Positions 43,667 through 51,799 of a stretch of DNA of 64,000 nt are shown here, piece after piece (within the stretch, counting starts at the first letter, position 1; each line of letters begins with the position of its first letter). The position numbers and the translations under genes were made by a program. The notes beneath the pieces are model-generated. The model was given only the letters and a program-made list of their open reading frames with translations, made no database searches and was not told the DNA's origin. The stretch covers positions 682,001-746,000 of the forward strand of contig OZ243951.1 in assembly GCA_965214565.1 (NCBI GenBank), written 5' to 3'. Source of the DNA: VXYK01 sp965214565. GTDB taxonomy: Bacteria; Actinomycetota; Acidimicrobiia; Acidimicrobiales; Aldehydirespiratoraceae.

Positions 43667-43672
43667 GTCGGC

Positions 43673-44827
43673 GTGAAAGTTCTGGTGATGGGTGGGACAA
43701 ACTTCAACGGCTTGGCGCTGGTGCATGAACTTGTGCGCCAGGGTCATGACGTGACCGTGTTGAACCGCGGCCGAAGCACCACTGCGATACCGGATTCGGT
43801 CAGCCGTCTCGTCGCCGACCGCAGCGAACCCGAGACTGTGCGCGCTGTTCTGACCGGAACCGAATGGGACGTGATCCAAGACATAACCGCATACCACCCC
43901 CAAGACGTTGAGCTGATGGTCGAGTTGTTCTCCGGTCGAGTCGGCCACTACATCTTCGCCTCTTCGACAGTCACCTATACCCAGGCCGATGTGCTGCCGA
44001 TCACCGAGAGCCACCCCGACGACCGCAGCGTCCGCCAGAACGAATACGGACTGCACAAACTGTTGTGCGAGGACCTCCTGTGGAAGGCGCATGGTGAGCA
44101 CGGCTTTCCTGCTACCAGCGTTGCGTTCTCGATGGTCTTCGGGCCGCACAACATGATCCCGGCCCGCGAGCAGAGAATGTTCCGCCGCATTCTCGACGGC
44201 AGGCCCGTGTTGATACCAGGCGACGGGCAGACCCTCCTGCAACTCGGTCACGTCGACGACCAGGCGACCGCGCTCGAGCAGATGATGGGTCGTAGCGGGA
44301 CTTTCGGTCGCCGCTACAACCTCACCGGCAACACGGCCATCACCCGCAACCACTATGTCGATACCATCTCGGCCGCCATCGGCTCCACCGCCGATGTGCG
44401 CAATATCCCGCATCCGATCATGGACGCACTGTGGAGCGGCGAGCAGATCCTCGATGTCGCCGCGAGCACGGGCGTCGGACTGCAGACTCGGTCGACAGTC
44501 AAAGCGTCCGACACCGCCACAGTGTCTGGGAGCGGCACAGTGTCTAAGAGCAGCAGAGTGTCCCGCGGTGCGCAACGGTTCCAGCTGGCGCAACTCGTGC
44601 AACACCTCGCGCCCAACATCCACCACTGGAACTCCAGCACCGCGTTCTCGATCGACCGGCTCCGCAACGACATCGGCTGGGAACCTCAACACACCTTCGA
44701 GTCGATGGTCGACCACACGTTCGGCTGGTACTGCGACTCCGGATTGGCCGACACGCAGGTTGTGGACTGGGCCTTTGAGGACTCGATCCTCGAAAGCCTC
44801 GCCATCAGCCGCAGAGGACGACTCTAG
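43673..44827 (+). CDS. NAD-dependent epimerase/dehydratase family (extended SDR), with a repeat-derived insert
   Basis: 384 residues from GTG 43673. NAD site KVLVMGGTNFNGLALVHEL, then VTVLNRGRST, IFASSTVTYTQ (Ser region), EYGLHKLLCED with the Tyr-x-x-x-Lys pair, and FGPHNMIPAREQRMF. This resembles the NAD(P)H-binding epimerases near CSP41/UDP-sugar epimerases. Between residues about 275 and 305 is a Ser/Thr/Gly-rich insert (KASDTATVSGSGTVSKSS) made of three 18-bp repeats that is unusual for the family. Substrate is probably a nucleotide sugar, but this is not proven. A strong GC-rich hairpin follows the stop. Confidence 0.82.
   Translation: MKVLVMGGTNFNGLALVHELVRQGHDVTVLNRGRSTTAIPDSVSRLVADRSEPETVRAVLTGTEWDVIQDITAYHPQDVELMVELFSGRVGHYIFASSTVTYTQADVLPITESHPDDRSVRQNEYGLHKLLCEDLLWKAHGEHGFPATSVAFSMVFGPHNMIPAREQRMFRRILDGRPVLIPGDGQTLLQLGHVDDQATALEQMMGRSGTFGRRYNLTGNTAITRNHYVDTISAAIGSTADVRNIPHPIMDALWSGEQILDVAASTGVGLQTRSTVKASDTATVSGSGTVSKSSRVSRGAQRFQLAQLVQHLAPNIHHWNSSTAFSIDRLRNDIGWEPQHTFESMVDHTFGWYCDSGLADTQVVDWAFEDSILESLAISRRGRL
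44513..44566 (+). repeat. Three tandem 18-bp repeats inside the epimerase gene
   Basis: Units at 44513-44530, 44531-44548 and 44549-44566 share the core of A(C/G)CGGCACAGTGTCT, each encoding a six-residue unit (TVSGSG, TVSKSS, RVSRGA). The period is a multiple of three. Confidence 0.75.
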
Positions 44828-44844
44828 GGCAACCGCGGTGTCGG

Positions 44845-44865
44845 CGGCGCGGTCTGTCCGCGCCG
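44845..44865 (+). terminator. GC-rich hairpin terminator after the epimerase gene
   Basis: An 8-bp perfect stem, CGGCGCGG paired with CCGCGCCG, with a 5-nt loop TCTGT, starting 18 nt after the stop. A weakly T-rich stretch (GTTGTCCTC) follows. Typical for high-GC organisms. Confidence 0.55.
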
Positions 44866-45051
44866 GTTGTCCTCAAGAGGCTCGCCGTCAGCCGTATTGG
44901 AAATCGCTTGATCTGTAGGCGCCGGCCTCGGGGCGACAGAAGCATTTCTGGTGGATTCAGTGTCTCTGGTTGTTATTGGTGATACTCTGACCGGCAAGCC
45001 ACTTCCCCCTCTGAAATCGACGGCGCACGAAATAGACCGGAGACCCCCACA

Positions 45052-45552
45052 GTGGCCCTCACACAGCAACAACTGTCCGAAATCTACAGCAACCTCGCCA
45101 ACACGGTAGGCCCACAACAAGCGGAGTTCCTCATGGCACAGCAACCACCCGGAGGATGGGAAGAGCTTGCCACCAAACGCGACCTTGCAGACCTCGACCT
45201 CAGAACAAGGACGAGCATCGCCGAGGTCCACGCCAAAATGGACAAGGGCTTCGCCGAGACCAAAGAACAGTTCGCCGAGGTCCACGCCAAGGTGGACAAT
45301 GGCTTCGCCGAGGTGAAGATGCAGTTCGCCGAAGTGAAAGAACAGTTCGCCGAAGTGAAAGAACAGTTCGCCGAAGTCAGAGAACAGTTCGCCGAAGTGA
45401 AAGAGCAGTTCGCGGCGATCGATACGCGGTTCGCGGATTTCTCTGACAGGCGCAGCCGAGACGTCTGGGCGTTCATCGCGACGATCGCAGTGATGACCGT
45501 GTCCATCTGCGGGTCTGTGTTTCTGTCCGTGTGGCAACTCGCGCCAACCTGA
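45052..45552 (+). CDS. Coiled-coil protein with C-terminal membrane anchor
   Basis: 166 residues, GTG start. An N-terminal helical head (LSEIYSNLANTVGPQQAEFL, then PPGGWEELATKRDLADLDLR) recalls small DUF1640/CCDC90-like coiled-coil proteins. It is followed by perfect heptads EQFAEVK repeated about five to seven times (residues 80-125), then RSRDVWAFIATIAVMTVSIC as a single membrane span near the end. The heptads suggest a parallel oligomer projecting from the membrane. The DNA of the heptads is a tandem 21-bp repeat. No clear operon partner. Function unknown. Confidence 0.72.
   Translation: MALTQQQLSEIYSNLANTVGPQQAEFLMAQQPPGGWEELATKRDLADLDLRTRTSIAEVHAKMDKGFAETKEQFAEVHAKVDNGFAEVKMQFAEVKEQFAEVKEQFAEVREQFAEVKEQFAAIDTRFADFSDRRSRDVWAFIATIAVMTVSICGSVFLSVWQLAPT
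45322..45426 (+). repeat. Five tandem 21-bp repeats encoding heptads
   Basis: The unit beginning CAGTTCGCCGAAGT recurs at 45322, 45343, 45364, 45385 and 45406. Two neighbouring copies are identical, and the others differ by a few bases. One unit equals one coiled-coil heptad, so copy-number change would lengthen or shorten the rod without shifting register. Confidence 0.9.
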
Positions 45553-45725
45553 ACGCCGCGTCCGCGCATCATCGCGCTCGCTGAGCGCTCAAGAAGCGGT
45601 TCGCAGCGTGTGCCACTCCCGGCCCAGCGGGTGAGTCGTCCTGCCCGTTCGAATCCACGCGAGTGCCAAACCCGTTGAGAGCTCCCGGGCGGGAGCCGTG
45701 CGGTGCCGCTGTCTGCGTGCCGGTG
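45553..45725. other. Intergenic stretch, no gene seen
   Basis: It contains a T-loop-like GTTCGAATCC near 45650, but the flanking bases do not pair as a T-stem and no acceptor stem or CCA is found, so no tRNA is called. Confidence 0.6.
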
Positions 45726-47528
45726 TTATTCCATGCCGCTGATGGCCGCTAGGTTCTCCCTGGGCTCGAGCCGATCGGGCATCAGAAAGGCGGCGCGTTC
45801 CCAGTCGGACCGTGCCGCATCGAAGTCTCCGAGGTAGTACCAGGCGGTCCCGCGTCTCAGGTAGGAGTCACCGTTCGCCGGTTGGGTCTCGATCAGCGCG
45901 GAGAGTCTGGCAGCCGACTCCGTGGCGAAGAACCGGTCCCCGGTCAAGTTGTGGGCGTGCAGCAACGTGTCGGTAAGAGCCCTCACGACCAGTCCGTTGC
46001 CGGGGTTGCGCTCGGATCCTTCTCTGATCTGCTGAAGCCCGCGTCGGACTAATGGGTAGTCGGGGGTATCAGCCAACAGCGCCCCCATAAGAATGTAGCT
46101 CTGGTCGTCAGCCGGGCGGTTCGACGCGGCCTGTTCGAGCGGCTGGTATGCCTCGATGAACGACGGGGCACGCAGCGCCGTGCGATAGAGGCGGTCGTTG
46201 TGCACGACCGAACCGGCGTTGACTATCGATGCTGCTACCGCGGCTGCCACGACGATGCTGGCGAGGCGCGGGAGCCTGCGCACCGCAAGACCCGAGTCCG
46301 CGGCGAGAATACCGACCGACAACCAGCACACCAGGTCCGAGGTCGGGTGCGCGAACAGGGACTGTTGCGCCAGCAAGTATGCGGCGGCCCCGAACCCCAG
46401 CGCCGCACGGAACCAGTCGCCGCCAGAGACAGCTCTAACCGCCAGCAGGCCTACGAACGTCAGGACCAGCACATACAGCACACCGGCGAGCGCGCCGTTG
46501 GACACCGCGAAGTCCAGCACCCCGTTGTGGGCCCGGTCCAGCACCACACCACCGCCGATCTCTCGCGACGTCGTGTCACTCACATGCTCCTCAAAAGCGA
46601 CAATGAACATTTCCGGCCCGACTCCGAACAGGGGGTTGTCGGCGACTGTTGACACCGCCACCTGCCAGATCGACACCCGCTCGCCGAGATCACCGACGAC
46701 CTGGTCCCAGCGACCGGTCAACAGGGTTGCCAGCAGGGCGGTCGGCAGCGCTGCTGTCAGCAGTGCTCGCGAACGACCGCGCAGCCGGACCAGACCCGCC
46801 CCGATGCCCAGAGCGGCTCCCGCAAGCCAGACTGAACGCGTCTGGGCTCCCGCAATATTGATCACCGTGCCGACAGCCGCTGCCCATCCGGCCCACCGCC
46901 ACGGGTCACGTCTGGCAATCGCAACGGCGGCGACGGGACCTGTGAGAATCAAGAAACCTGCCAGGATTGCGGGGTTGCCCAGAGTAGAGCGGGTGCGTCC
47001 GTGAAACTCGATCAAGTCGGGGTCGATCTCAAGCCCTGCTGTCTCGAGAACTCCCAGCGCCGTCACCGCGGTCACCGCTAGGACCGTCACCTTGACCAGC
47101 GTTTCCGCGACCCCGTCTCCGTAGCGTCGGCGCAGCGACAGCCCCACGACAAATGCCACGACGAATCCCAGCGAAGTCAACAATCCGTCTTGACGCAGGT
47201 GAGCGCCGAGAACCGATCTCCATACCGAGTCGCTCTGGGTGCTGGCGATAACAGACAGCCCCACCAGCCCGGATCCGACCACCAAACCGACCCCTCTGGG
47301 GACGAGCAGGGCCGACCGTCGAGCAAGCGACACGACCATCAACAGCAGGCCGAGGCCCGCGACGAGCACCTTACTTGCGAGGTATCCGTTGTATCCCCAG
47401 GGGTCGAACACGACTGCACTGCCGGCCACGACCAGCCCGAGGCCGACCGAAGCAACCGGTGGCATGCGCACATGGTTGGCAGGCGGATGGCTGGTAGGCG
47501 TACGGCTGGTGGGCGCAGCGTTGCTCAC
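45726..47528 (-). CDS. O-antigen ligase/polymerase family membrane protein with C-terminal TPR-like region
   Basis: 600 residues, GTG start at 47528. Around eleven hydrophobic spans cover residues 20-430, with the Wzy_C/WaaL-like loop containing RTRSTLGNPAILAGFLILTG and AGAQTRSVWLAG. The periplasmic VISIWQV-type loop (ERVSIWQVAVSTVADNPLFG) includes the common 'R...W..A......P..G.G' pattern. The C-terminal 150 residues are helical repeats (AALLADTPDYPLVRRGLQQI; DSYLRRGTAWYYLGDFDAAR) like TPRs. The family joins or polymerises surface glycans. The start GTG overlaps the TGA of a short remnant of a PBP gene. Confidence 0.88.
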   Translation of the reverse strand: MSNAAPTSRTPTSHPPANHVRMPPVASVGLGLVVAGSAVVFDPWGYNGYLASKVLVAGLGLLLMVVSLARRSALLVPRGVGLVVGSGLVGLSVIASTQSDSVWRSVLGAHLRQDGLLTSLGFVVAFVVGLSLRRRYGDGVAETLVKVTVLAVTAVTALGVLETAGLEIDPDLIEFHGRTRSTLGNPAILAGFLILTGPVAAVAIARRDPWRWAGWAAAVGTVINIAGAQTRSVWLAGAALGIGAGLVRLRGRSRALLTAALPTALLATLLTGRWDQVVGDLGERVSIWQVAVSTVADNPLFGVGPEMFIVAFEEHVSDTTSREIGGGVVLDRAHNGVLDFAVSNGALAGVLYVLVLTFVGLLAVRAVSGGDWFRAALGFGAAAYLLAQQSLFAHPTSDLVCWLSVGILAADSGLAVRRLPRLASIVVAAAVAASIVNAGSVVHNDRLYRTALRAPSFIEAYQPLEQAASNRPADDQSYILMGALLADTPDYPLVRRGLQQIREGSERNPGNGLVVRALTDTLLHAHNLTGDRFFATESAARLSALIETQPANGDSYLRRGTAWYYLGDFDAARSDWERAAFLMPDRLEPRENLAAISGME

Positions 47529-47590
47529 GGCGCAACTGTAGTTCCGATGCTGTCAGCTACAGCCCTGAAGATCTGCACCGGACAGGAAGC
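47525..47590 (-). pseudogene. Remnant 3' tail of a penicillin-binding protein gene
   Basis: On the minus strand it reads CPVQIFRAVADSIGTTVAP then stop (TGA 47527-47525, sharing GTGA with the O-antigen ligase start). The intact PBP gene at 50.7-51.7 kb ends LPAQIFRAVADGLQPVAPP. Seven of the central residues are identical (QIFRAVAD region), and the DNA shares CAGATCTTCAG and flanks. Upstream of this tail no PBP sequence remains. It marks the left edge of the segment holding the poly-G-controlled RCC1/SLH gene. Confidence 0.75.
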
Positions 47591-47641
47591 GAGTGAGGCA
47601 GCGCAGCGGTCGGTTGCTTGGCGACGTTGAACTATGCCTTA

Positions 47642-50488
47642 TCAGGGTGCGTCTGCTTGCCCATAGCGGTTATCGCCCCAACATTCGACGAATGCAACGG
47701 TACCATCGAGCCGCAGGCCACAACTATGGCCACCACCGGCGCTGACCGAGGCGAACACACCCCACGGCGGGGAAACCCAACCACCCCAGCAGTCGACGCT
47801 ACCATCGAGCCGCAGCCCGCAATTATGTTCACCACCGGCGCTGACCGAGGCGAACACACCCGACGGCGCATCAATCAGTCCACCATCAAAACTAGGATTA
47901 ATCTCGACGATGTCGTTACCGGGCCAGCAGTCGACGGTGCCATCGAGACGCAGTCCGCAACTATGGGCCTCGCCCGCGCTGACCGAGGCGAACTCACCCG
48001 CCGGCGCATCAGCAGGACCAAAACCTAGAAAGTCGGCACCCCAGCAGACGGCGCTACCATCGAGACGCAGCCCGCAATCATGCAAACCACCGGCGCTGAC
48101 CGAAGTGAACACACCCGACGGCGTTTCAGGCGCACCAGCAGACCCAGGGATGTCGTAGGTGCCCCAGCAGTCGGCAGTGCCATCGAGACGCAGCCCGCAA
48201 CTATGGGCACCACCGGCGCTGACCGAAGTGAACACACCCGACGGCGCATCAGCGATAGCACCCCAGCAGACGACGGTACCATCGAGACGCAGCCCGCAAC
48301 TATGGGCATCACCGGCGCTGACCGAAGTGAACACACCCGACGGCGCATCAGTCTGCCCATCGCGGTTGTCGCCCCAGCAGACGGCGGTACCGTCGAGACG
48401 CAGCCCGCAACTATGCCCACGAGACTCCCGGCCGGTGAACAAACCACCGGCGTTGACCGAAGTGAGGATATTGCATGGCGTGTCGGGGGAGAACGTTACT
48501 GACACGTTTGGGCTGTTCTGGTAGCGGTACAGAAACGTTTCCAGTTGGCCGCGGGTGACGCGCTCGTCGGGCGCGAAGGTCGTGGCGCTGGTGCCGGTGG
48601 TAATCTTGTTGGCGACCATCCAAGCCACCGGTGCCTGCTGCCATCCGGTTGTCACGTCGGTGAACGGATGGCCCGAGGCGTCCGGGCTGCCGGCAAGGCG
48701 ATGCAGGAAAGCCGCCACCTGGGCTCTGGTCAACTGCTCGTCGGGTCCGAAGGTCGTGGCGCTGGTGCCGGTGGTGATCTTGTTGGCGACCATCCAAGCC
48801 ACCGCATGTCCCTGTTCATCGTCGACGATGTCGACGAAGGGGTGCTCCGGGGCGATGTCGGAGTATAGCCAATTCCACCGGTCCGTTACCTCCATTCGCC
48901 ACAGGTACAACGCGGTCTCACCGCGGGTCGCGAGCATGTTGGGATTGAAACACTGCAGACCACCGCGGGTATAGGCGATCCCTTCGCTTTCTATCCATTG
49001 CGCAGGTTCGGCCCAGTACGGCAGTTCGGGCTCGGAAATATCGAAATCGTCTCCATCCCAAGCAAACGCGAGGAATCGCTCGCTGCCCTCCGGCACTTCA
49101 ACAGTCGTCTCGTACTCTTGCTGCCCTAGCCCATCAAGCCGGAAGTCCATCTCAAGCGTGTAGGTTCCCGCAGGCACTCCGTGAAACAGGAACGAGTCCC
49201 ACCCTACGGTGCGTATGCAGAGACTGTCGCCCATGCACAAACGCGCCGACACCCAGCCGATCCCCAGCCCGTCGACGGTGAGGACAGAACCCGAGAGGGT
49301 GCCACCCGGCCCCAACTGGGCGTCGATGCCCGACACGTCGCCGCGCCTCGGGATCACAACAAGATCAGCCGTGCCTGACTCGGCCTCCGCGTGCGTACTG
49401 TCGTCATAGTATTCGGTGGCGTACTCCCCACTCGGCGAAACAAACTCGACTCCGAAGTAGGTTCCCGGGATCGCCGAGTCGAAACTGTAGTGGCCGTCGC
49501 TGTCGGTGAACGTCTGGAAGCCGCCTGATCTCCCGACCGGCGAGGCAAAGCGGCGTTCATAGAAACTGGCTCGAAAGCTCACGTTCTCACGCCCCACAGC
49601 AGTGGCGACTATGGAGTCGTTGGACGAGACCCGAATCCCACCGAGGCCGTTTCCCGCACCGTCGGTGACCCTCCCAGACAGACTCGTGTATTCGACCAGA
49701 TGATGGTCTGACTCGCTGTCCTCACCGCCAGAGACCGACCCCAGCGCGTAGATGGACGCGGGGATGTAGGGCTTCGCAATATCAGCGGGATAGCCGATGC
49801 CGTAGTCTCCGTCCCGCAGAGCAGGAGTCGTGTAACTCCCGTCGGCTCCGACAGTCATTCTCAATGCAAGGCCCCAACTGTCGTAGCTGCCTAGTTGGAA
49901 CAAGGAGAATTCGACTTGAGGGAGCACCCCCGCATCGCCGGTGATCCGCCCCGACAACCGGCCGCCTTGTTCCAGTTCAAGTTCACCGCCCTCTACGAAG
50001 TCGGAGTTGGAGTAACCGTAACTCTCTACTAGCTCCAGTCCATAGTCACCGTCAGGGTCCCAGAATATGAACAAAACGGTTTCCTCCGCGGTACTCAGCG
50101 ACCATTCGCCTGACGAGTCAGTTGTCGTCTCAGCACCGAAACGAACCTGACCGTCGTCGCCGTAACCAGCCCAGTACTGGTTGCTGGGCCACGGCCGAGC
50201 CGGGTCGGCCCCAAGGTCTGTCTCGGGCCAGTCAGGACAGCCCCCAACACAGAAAGCGCTGACTTTGATCCCGCTCAACGCGGCACCGCCGTCCGCTGCC
50301 ACGACCTTGCCATGATAGGTCACCATCTCTGGGAGGTCGTCTGCTTGTGCTGTCGATATCCCCACCACCAACGAGGCAGTCAACACCAATATCGCCAACA
50401 CACCCACGGTGCGCCGCTCCTGGGCGAACCACTCTTGGAAACTCCGTACACGAACCATCTCACTGTCCGATACGCAATGATCTTCCAT
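47642..50488 (-). CDS. Large secreted protein: Ig-like/CarboxypepD-reg repeats, SLH-like motifs, seven RCC1-like repeats; under a poly-G promoter
   Basis: 948 residues. ATG 50488 is supported by a GAGAAGG ribosome site. A signal peptide (VGVLAILVLTASLVVGISTA) with a long N-region is followed by four beta-sandwich repeats of the carboxypeptidase-regulatory type (LSGRITGDAG, LSGRVTDGAGNGLGGIRVSS, LSGSVLTVDG). Then come SLH-like units (VAWMVANKITTGTSATTFGP, DEQLTRAQVAAFLHRL; a second copy follows) and finally seven RCC1-like blades (VFTSVSAG..HSCGLRLDG....CWG), which would build a beta-propeller. SLH motifs suggest wall attachment; RCC1 propellers bind partners. Probably an adhesin- or matrix-type surface protein. 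The blade DNA repeats are very alike, so blade number may vary. Confidence 0.85.
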   Translation of the reverse strand: MEDHCVSDSEMVRVRSFQEWFAQERRTVGVLAILVLTASLVVGISTAQADDLPEMVTYHGKVVAADGGAALSGIKVSAFCVGGCPDWPETDLGADPARPWPSNQYWAGYGDDGQVRFGAETTTDSSGEWSLSTAEETVLFIFWDPDGDYGLELVESYGYSNSDFVEGGELELEQGGRLSGRITGDAGVLPQVEFSLFQLGSYDSWGLALRMTVGADGSYTTPALRDGDYGIGYPADIAKPYIPASIYALGSVSGGEDSESDHHLVEYTSLSGRVTDGAGNGLGGIRVSSNDSIVATAVGRENVSFRASFYERRFASPVGRSGGFQTFTDSDGHYSFDSAIPGTYFGVEFVSPSGEYATEYYDDSTHAEAESGTADLVVIPRRGDVSGIDAQLGPGGTLSGSVLTVDGLGIGWVSARLCMGDSLCIRTVGWDSFLFHGVPAGTYTLEMDFRLDGLGQQEYETTVEVPEGSERFLAFAWDGDDFDISEPELPYWAEPAQWIESEGIAYTRGGLQCFNPNMLATRGETALYLWRMEVTDRWNWLYSDIAPEHPFVDIVDDEQGHAVAWMVANKITTGTSATTFGPDEQLTRAQVAAFLHRLAGSPDASGHPFTDVTTGWQQAPVAWMVANKITTGTSATTFAPDERVTRGQLETFLYRYQNSPNVSVTFSPDTPCNILTSVNAGGLFTGRESRGHSCGLRLDGTAVCWGDNRDGQTDAPSGVFTSVSAGDAHSCGLRLDGTVVCWGAIADAPSGVFTSVSAGGAHSCGLRLDGTADCWGTYDIPGSAGAPETPSGVFTSVSAGGLHDCGLRLDGSAVCWGADFLGFGPADAPAGEFASVSAGEAHSCGLRLDGTVDCWPGNDIVEINPSFDGGLIDAPSGVFASVSAGGEHNCGLRLDGSVDCWGGWVSPPWGVFASVSAGGGHSCGLRLDGTVAFVECWGDNRYGQADAP
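47660..48450 (-). repeat. Imperfect tandem repeats encoding seven RCC1-like blades
   Basis: Seven copies of a unit containing SCGLRLDG (one copy DCGLRLDG, one NCGLRLDG) occur at irregular spacing of about 84-126 bp. Long stretches are identical between copies at DNA level, including third codon positions. All spacings keep the frame. Confidence 0.88.
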
Positions 50489-50571
50489 AACACCAACCTT
50501 CTCGTGATTGAATATCGTCTCCGCAGTGCCTCAGGTATCTACGGTGCCACGCCCCTGCAAGACGAAGAGCA

Positions 50572-50602
50572 ATCATGCCCCCCCCCCCCCCCCCGATTGC
50601 AA
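50572..50602 (-). promoter_or_regulatory. Promoter with a 17-G homopolymer in the -35/-10 spacer (candidate phase-variable promoter)
   Basis: Read on the minus strand: TTGCAA (50602-50597), TC, then 17 G (50594-50578), then CATGAT (50577-50572). The spacer is 19 bp in total. The boxes are each 4 of 6 to the sigma70 consensus. The gene start (50488) lies about 75-80 nt after the predicted transcript start. GCAATC (50569-50574) and GATTGC (50595-50600) form an inverted repeat around the tract. This is the same design as at 15834-15865. Confidence 0.65.
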
Positions 50603-50708
50603 GCTGCGACGGACCATTGCCTCAGGAGTTCCGTCCAACCCCGGACCGAGCAGGAACCCTGGTGGAGGTTTGCACGGCCCCGGTGTCAGCAGTTCTGTTC
50701 ACAGCGAT

Positions 50709-51701
50709 TCACGGCGGCGCCACAGGCTGCAGGCCGTCTGCCACAGCTCTGAAGATCTGCGCGGGCAATCCGCCGCCTGAGAGGGTCCACGGATAGTGGG
50801 GGGGGCCGATCGGCGTTTCGCCGTCGGGTGAGCCGACCCAGACGATGATGGTGTGGGTTGCTGTGCTCCCCACGAACCAAGCGTCGGTCGGGCCGAGCGC
50901 AGTTCCCGTCTTGCCGTACGGGGTGTCGGCGCCGTCGGCGGCCACACCAGTTCCCTCGGTCACCACCGAACGCAGCAGCGAGCGAACCTTCTCAGCGGTG
51001 CTCTCCGACACGTATCTGCCGCTGGCAGGGATCACGACTGAACCGTCACGATCGCGGATCGCCCGCGTGCGACCGTCGCCGGAGATCGCAACGAACCACG
51101 CCGCGAGCGACTCCATCGAAACCGGATGGATCCCCAGAGCCGTCTCAGGCGTCTCCTCCAGAACCATCTCGAAGCGGGAACCGTGCTCCACCACCGTGCC
51201 CACCGGCACCCGGTCCCACAGCAGGACGAACGCAGGGTTGATCGACGCTGTCGTCGCCTCCGCGACGGTGTAGTCGCCCGGTGCGGGGGCGCAGGCCAGA
51301 CGTTCCGGCAGCTGTATGCAGGTGGGCACATCGAGGACGTCGTCGGGTTCCGTTCCCCATTCGACAGCCGCGGCGAGCACCAGAACCTTCATCACCGAAC
51401 CCGCCGGTCTCGCACCACCATCCAAGGGCGGTCTATCCGCCTCGCCGACCAGCACCGACTCGACGATCATCCCCGAAGCATTGTCCACGACCAGCACCGC
51501 CGCGGGAAGGCCGGCCGGGTCGATGATCGTACGCACCGACATCTCCAGGTCCAGGAGTTCGGCTGCCTCTGAGTTGTCTGTGCGGTCTGAGTCGTCTGTG
51601 CGGGGGCTGGTTGCGCAGGAGACCGTCAAAGCCAGCACGGCTGCCAACCCCAGCCCTGTCCGAATCATCTTGTACGAATCATCCTGCACCCTCGGGGTCA
51701 T
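50709..51701 (-). CDS. Penicillin-binding protein transpeptidase-domain lipoprotein
   Basis: 330 residues from ATG 51701; ATG 51740 and 51668 are also possible. A short signal (GLGLAAVLALTVSC) ends in a lipobox-like TVSC, so it is likely a lipoprotein. The penicillin-binding fold has SxxK in GSVMKVLVLAAAVEWG, SxN in TTASINPAFVLL, and KTG in YGKTGTALGPTDAWFVG. The dimerisation and PASTA domains of class B PBPs are absent, so only the catalytic domain remains. It probably crosslinks or remodels peptidoglycan. A run of 8 G (50798-50805) lies in its 3' coding part. Its 3' end is duplicated before the O-antigen ligase gene. Confidence 0.85.
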   Translation of the reverse strand: MTPRVQDDSYKMIRTGLGLAAVLALTVSCATSPRTDDSDRTDNSEAAELLDLEMSVRTIIDPAGLPAAVLVVDNASGMIVESVLVGEADRPPLDGGARPAGSVMKVLVLAAAVEWGTEPDDVLDVPTCIQLPERLACAPAPGDYTVAEATTASINPAFVLLWDRVPVGTVVEHGSRFEMVLEETPETALGIHPVSMESLAAWFVAISGDGRTRAIRDRDGSVVIPASGRYVSESTAEKVRSLLRSVVTEGTGVAADGADTPYGKTGTALGPTDAWFVGSTATHTIIVWVGSPDGETPIGPPHYPWTLSGGGLPAQIFRAVADGLQPVAPP

Positions 51702-51786
51702 CCGACCTTCAGCCACAACGACGTTAGTCGCAGCCCGCAACGAGCGAGAACGAGGGGAGAATATGCGGCCGGGGCAACGCCTGATC

Positions 51787-51792
51787 TATCGT
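51787..51792 (+). promoter_or_regulatory. -10 box of a probable leaderless promoter for the P450-CoA ligase operon
   Basis: TATCGT ends 7 nt before ATG 51800 and no ribosome site is seen. Confidence 0.45.
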
Positions 51793-51799
51793 CTCGACC

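Noticed and set aside
45640..45670. GTTCGAATCC like a tRNA T-loop
   Set aside because: The bases on both sides do not form a T-stem and no acceptor stem or anticodon arm can be drawn.
47660..48450. Regularly spaced direct repeats, at first sight a CRISPR array
   Set aside because: Spacing is irregular, repeats are long and in frame, and the translation is clearly RCC1-like blades; no cas genes are present.
47618..48524. Plus-strand open frames rich in 'GADRSEHTRRR' repeats
   Set aside because: They are the antisense reading of the RCC1-like blades on the minus strand, with no start signals of their own.
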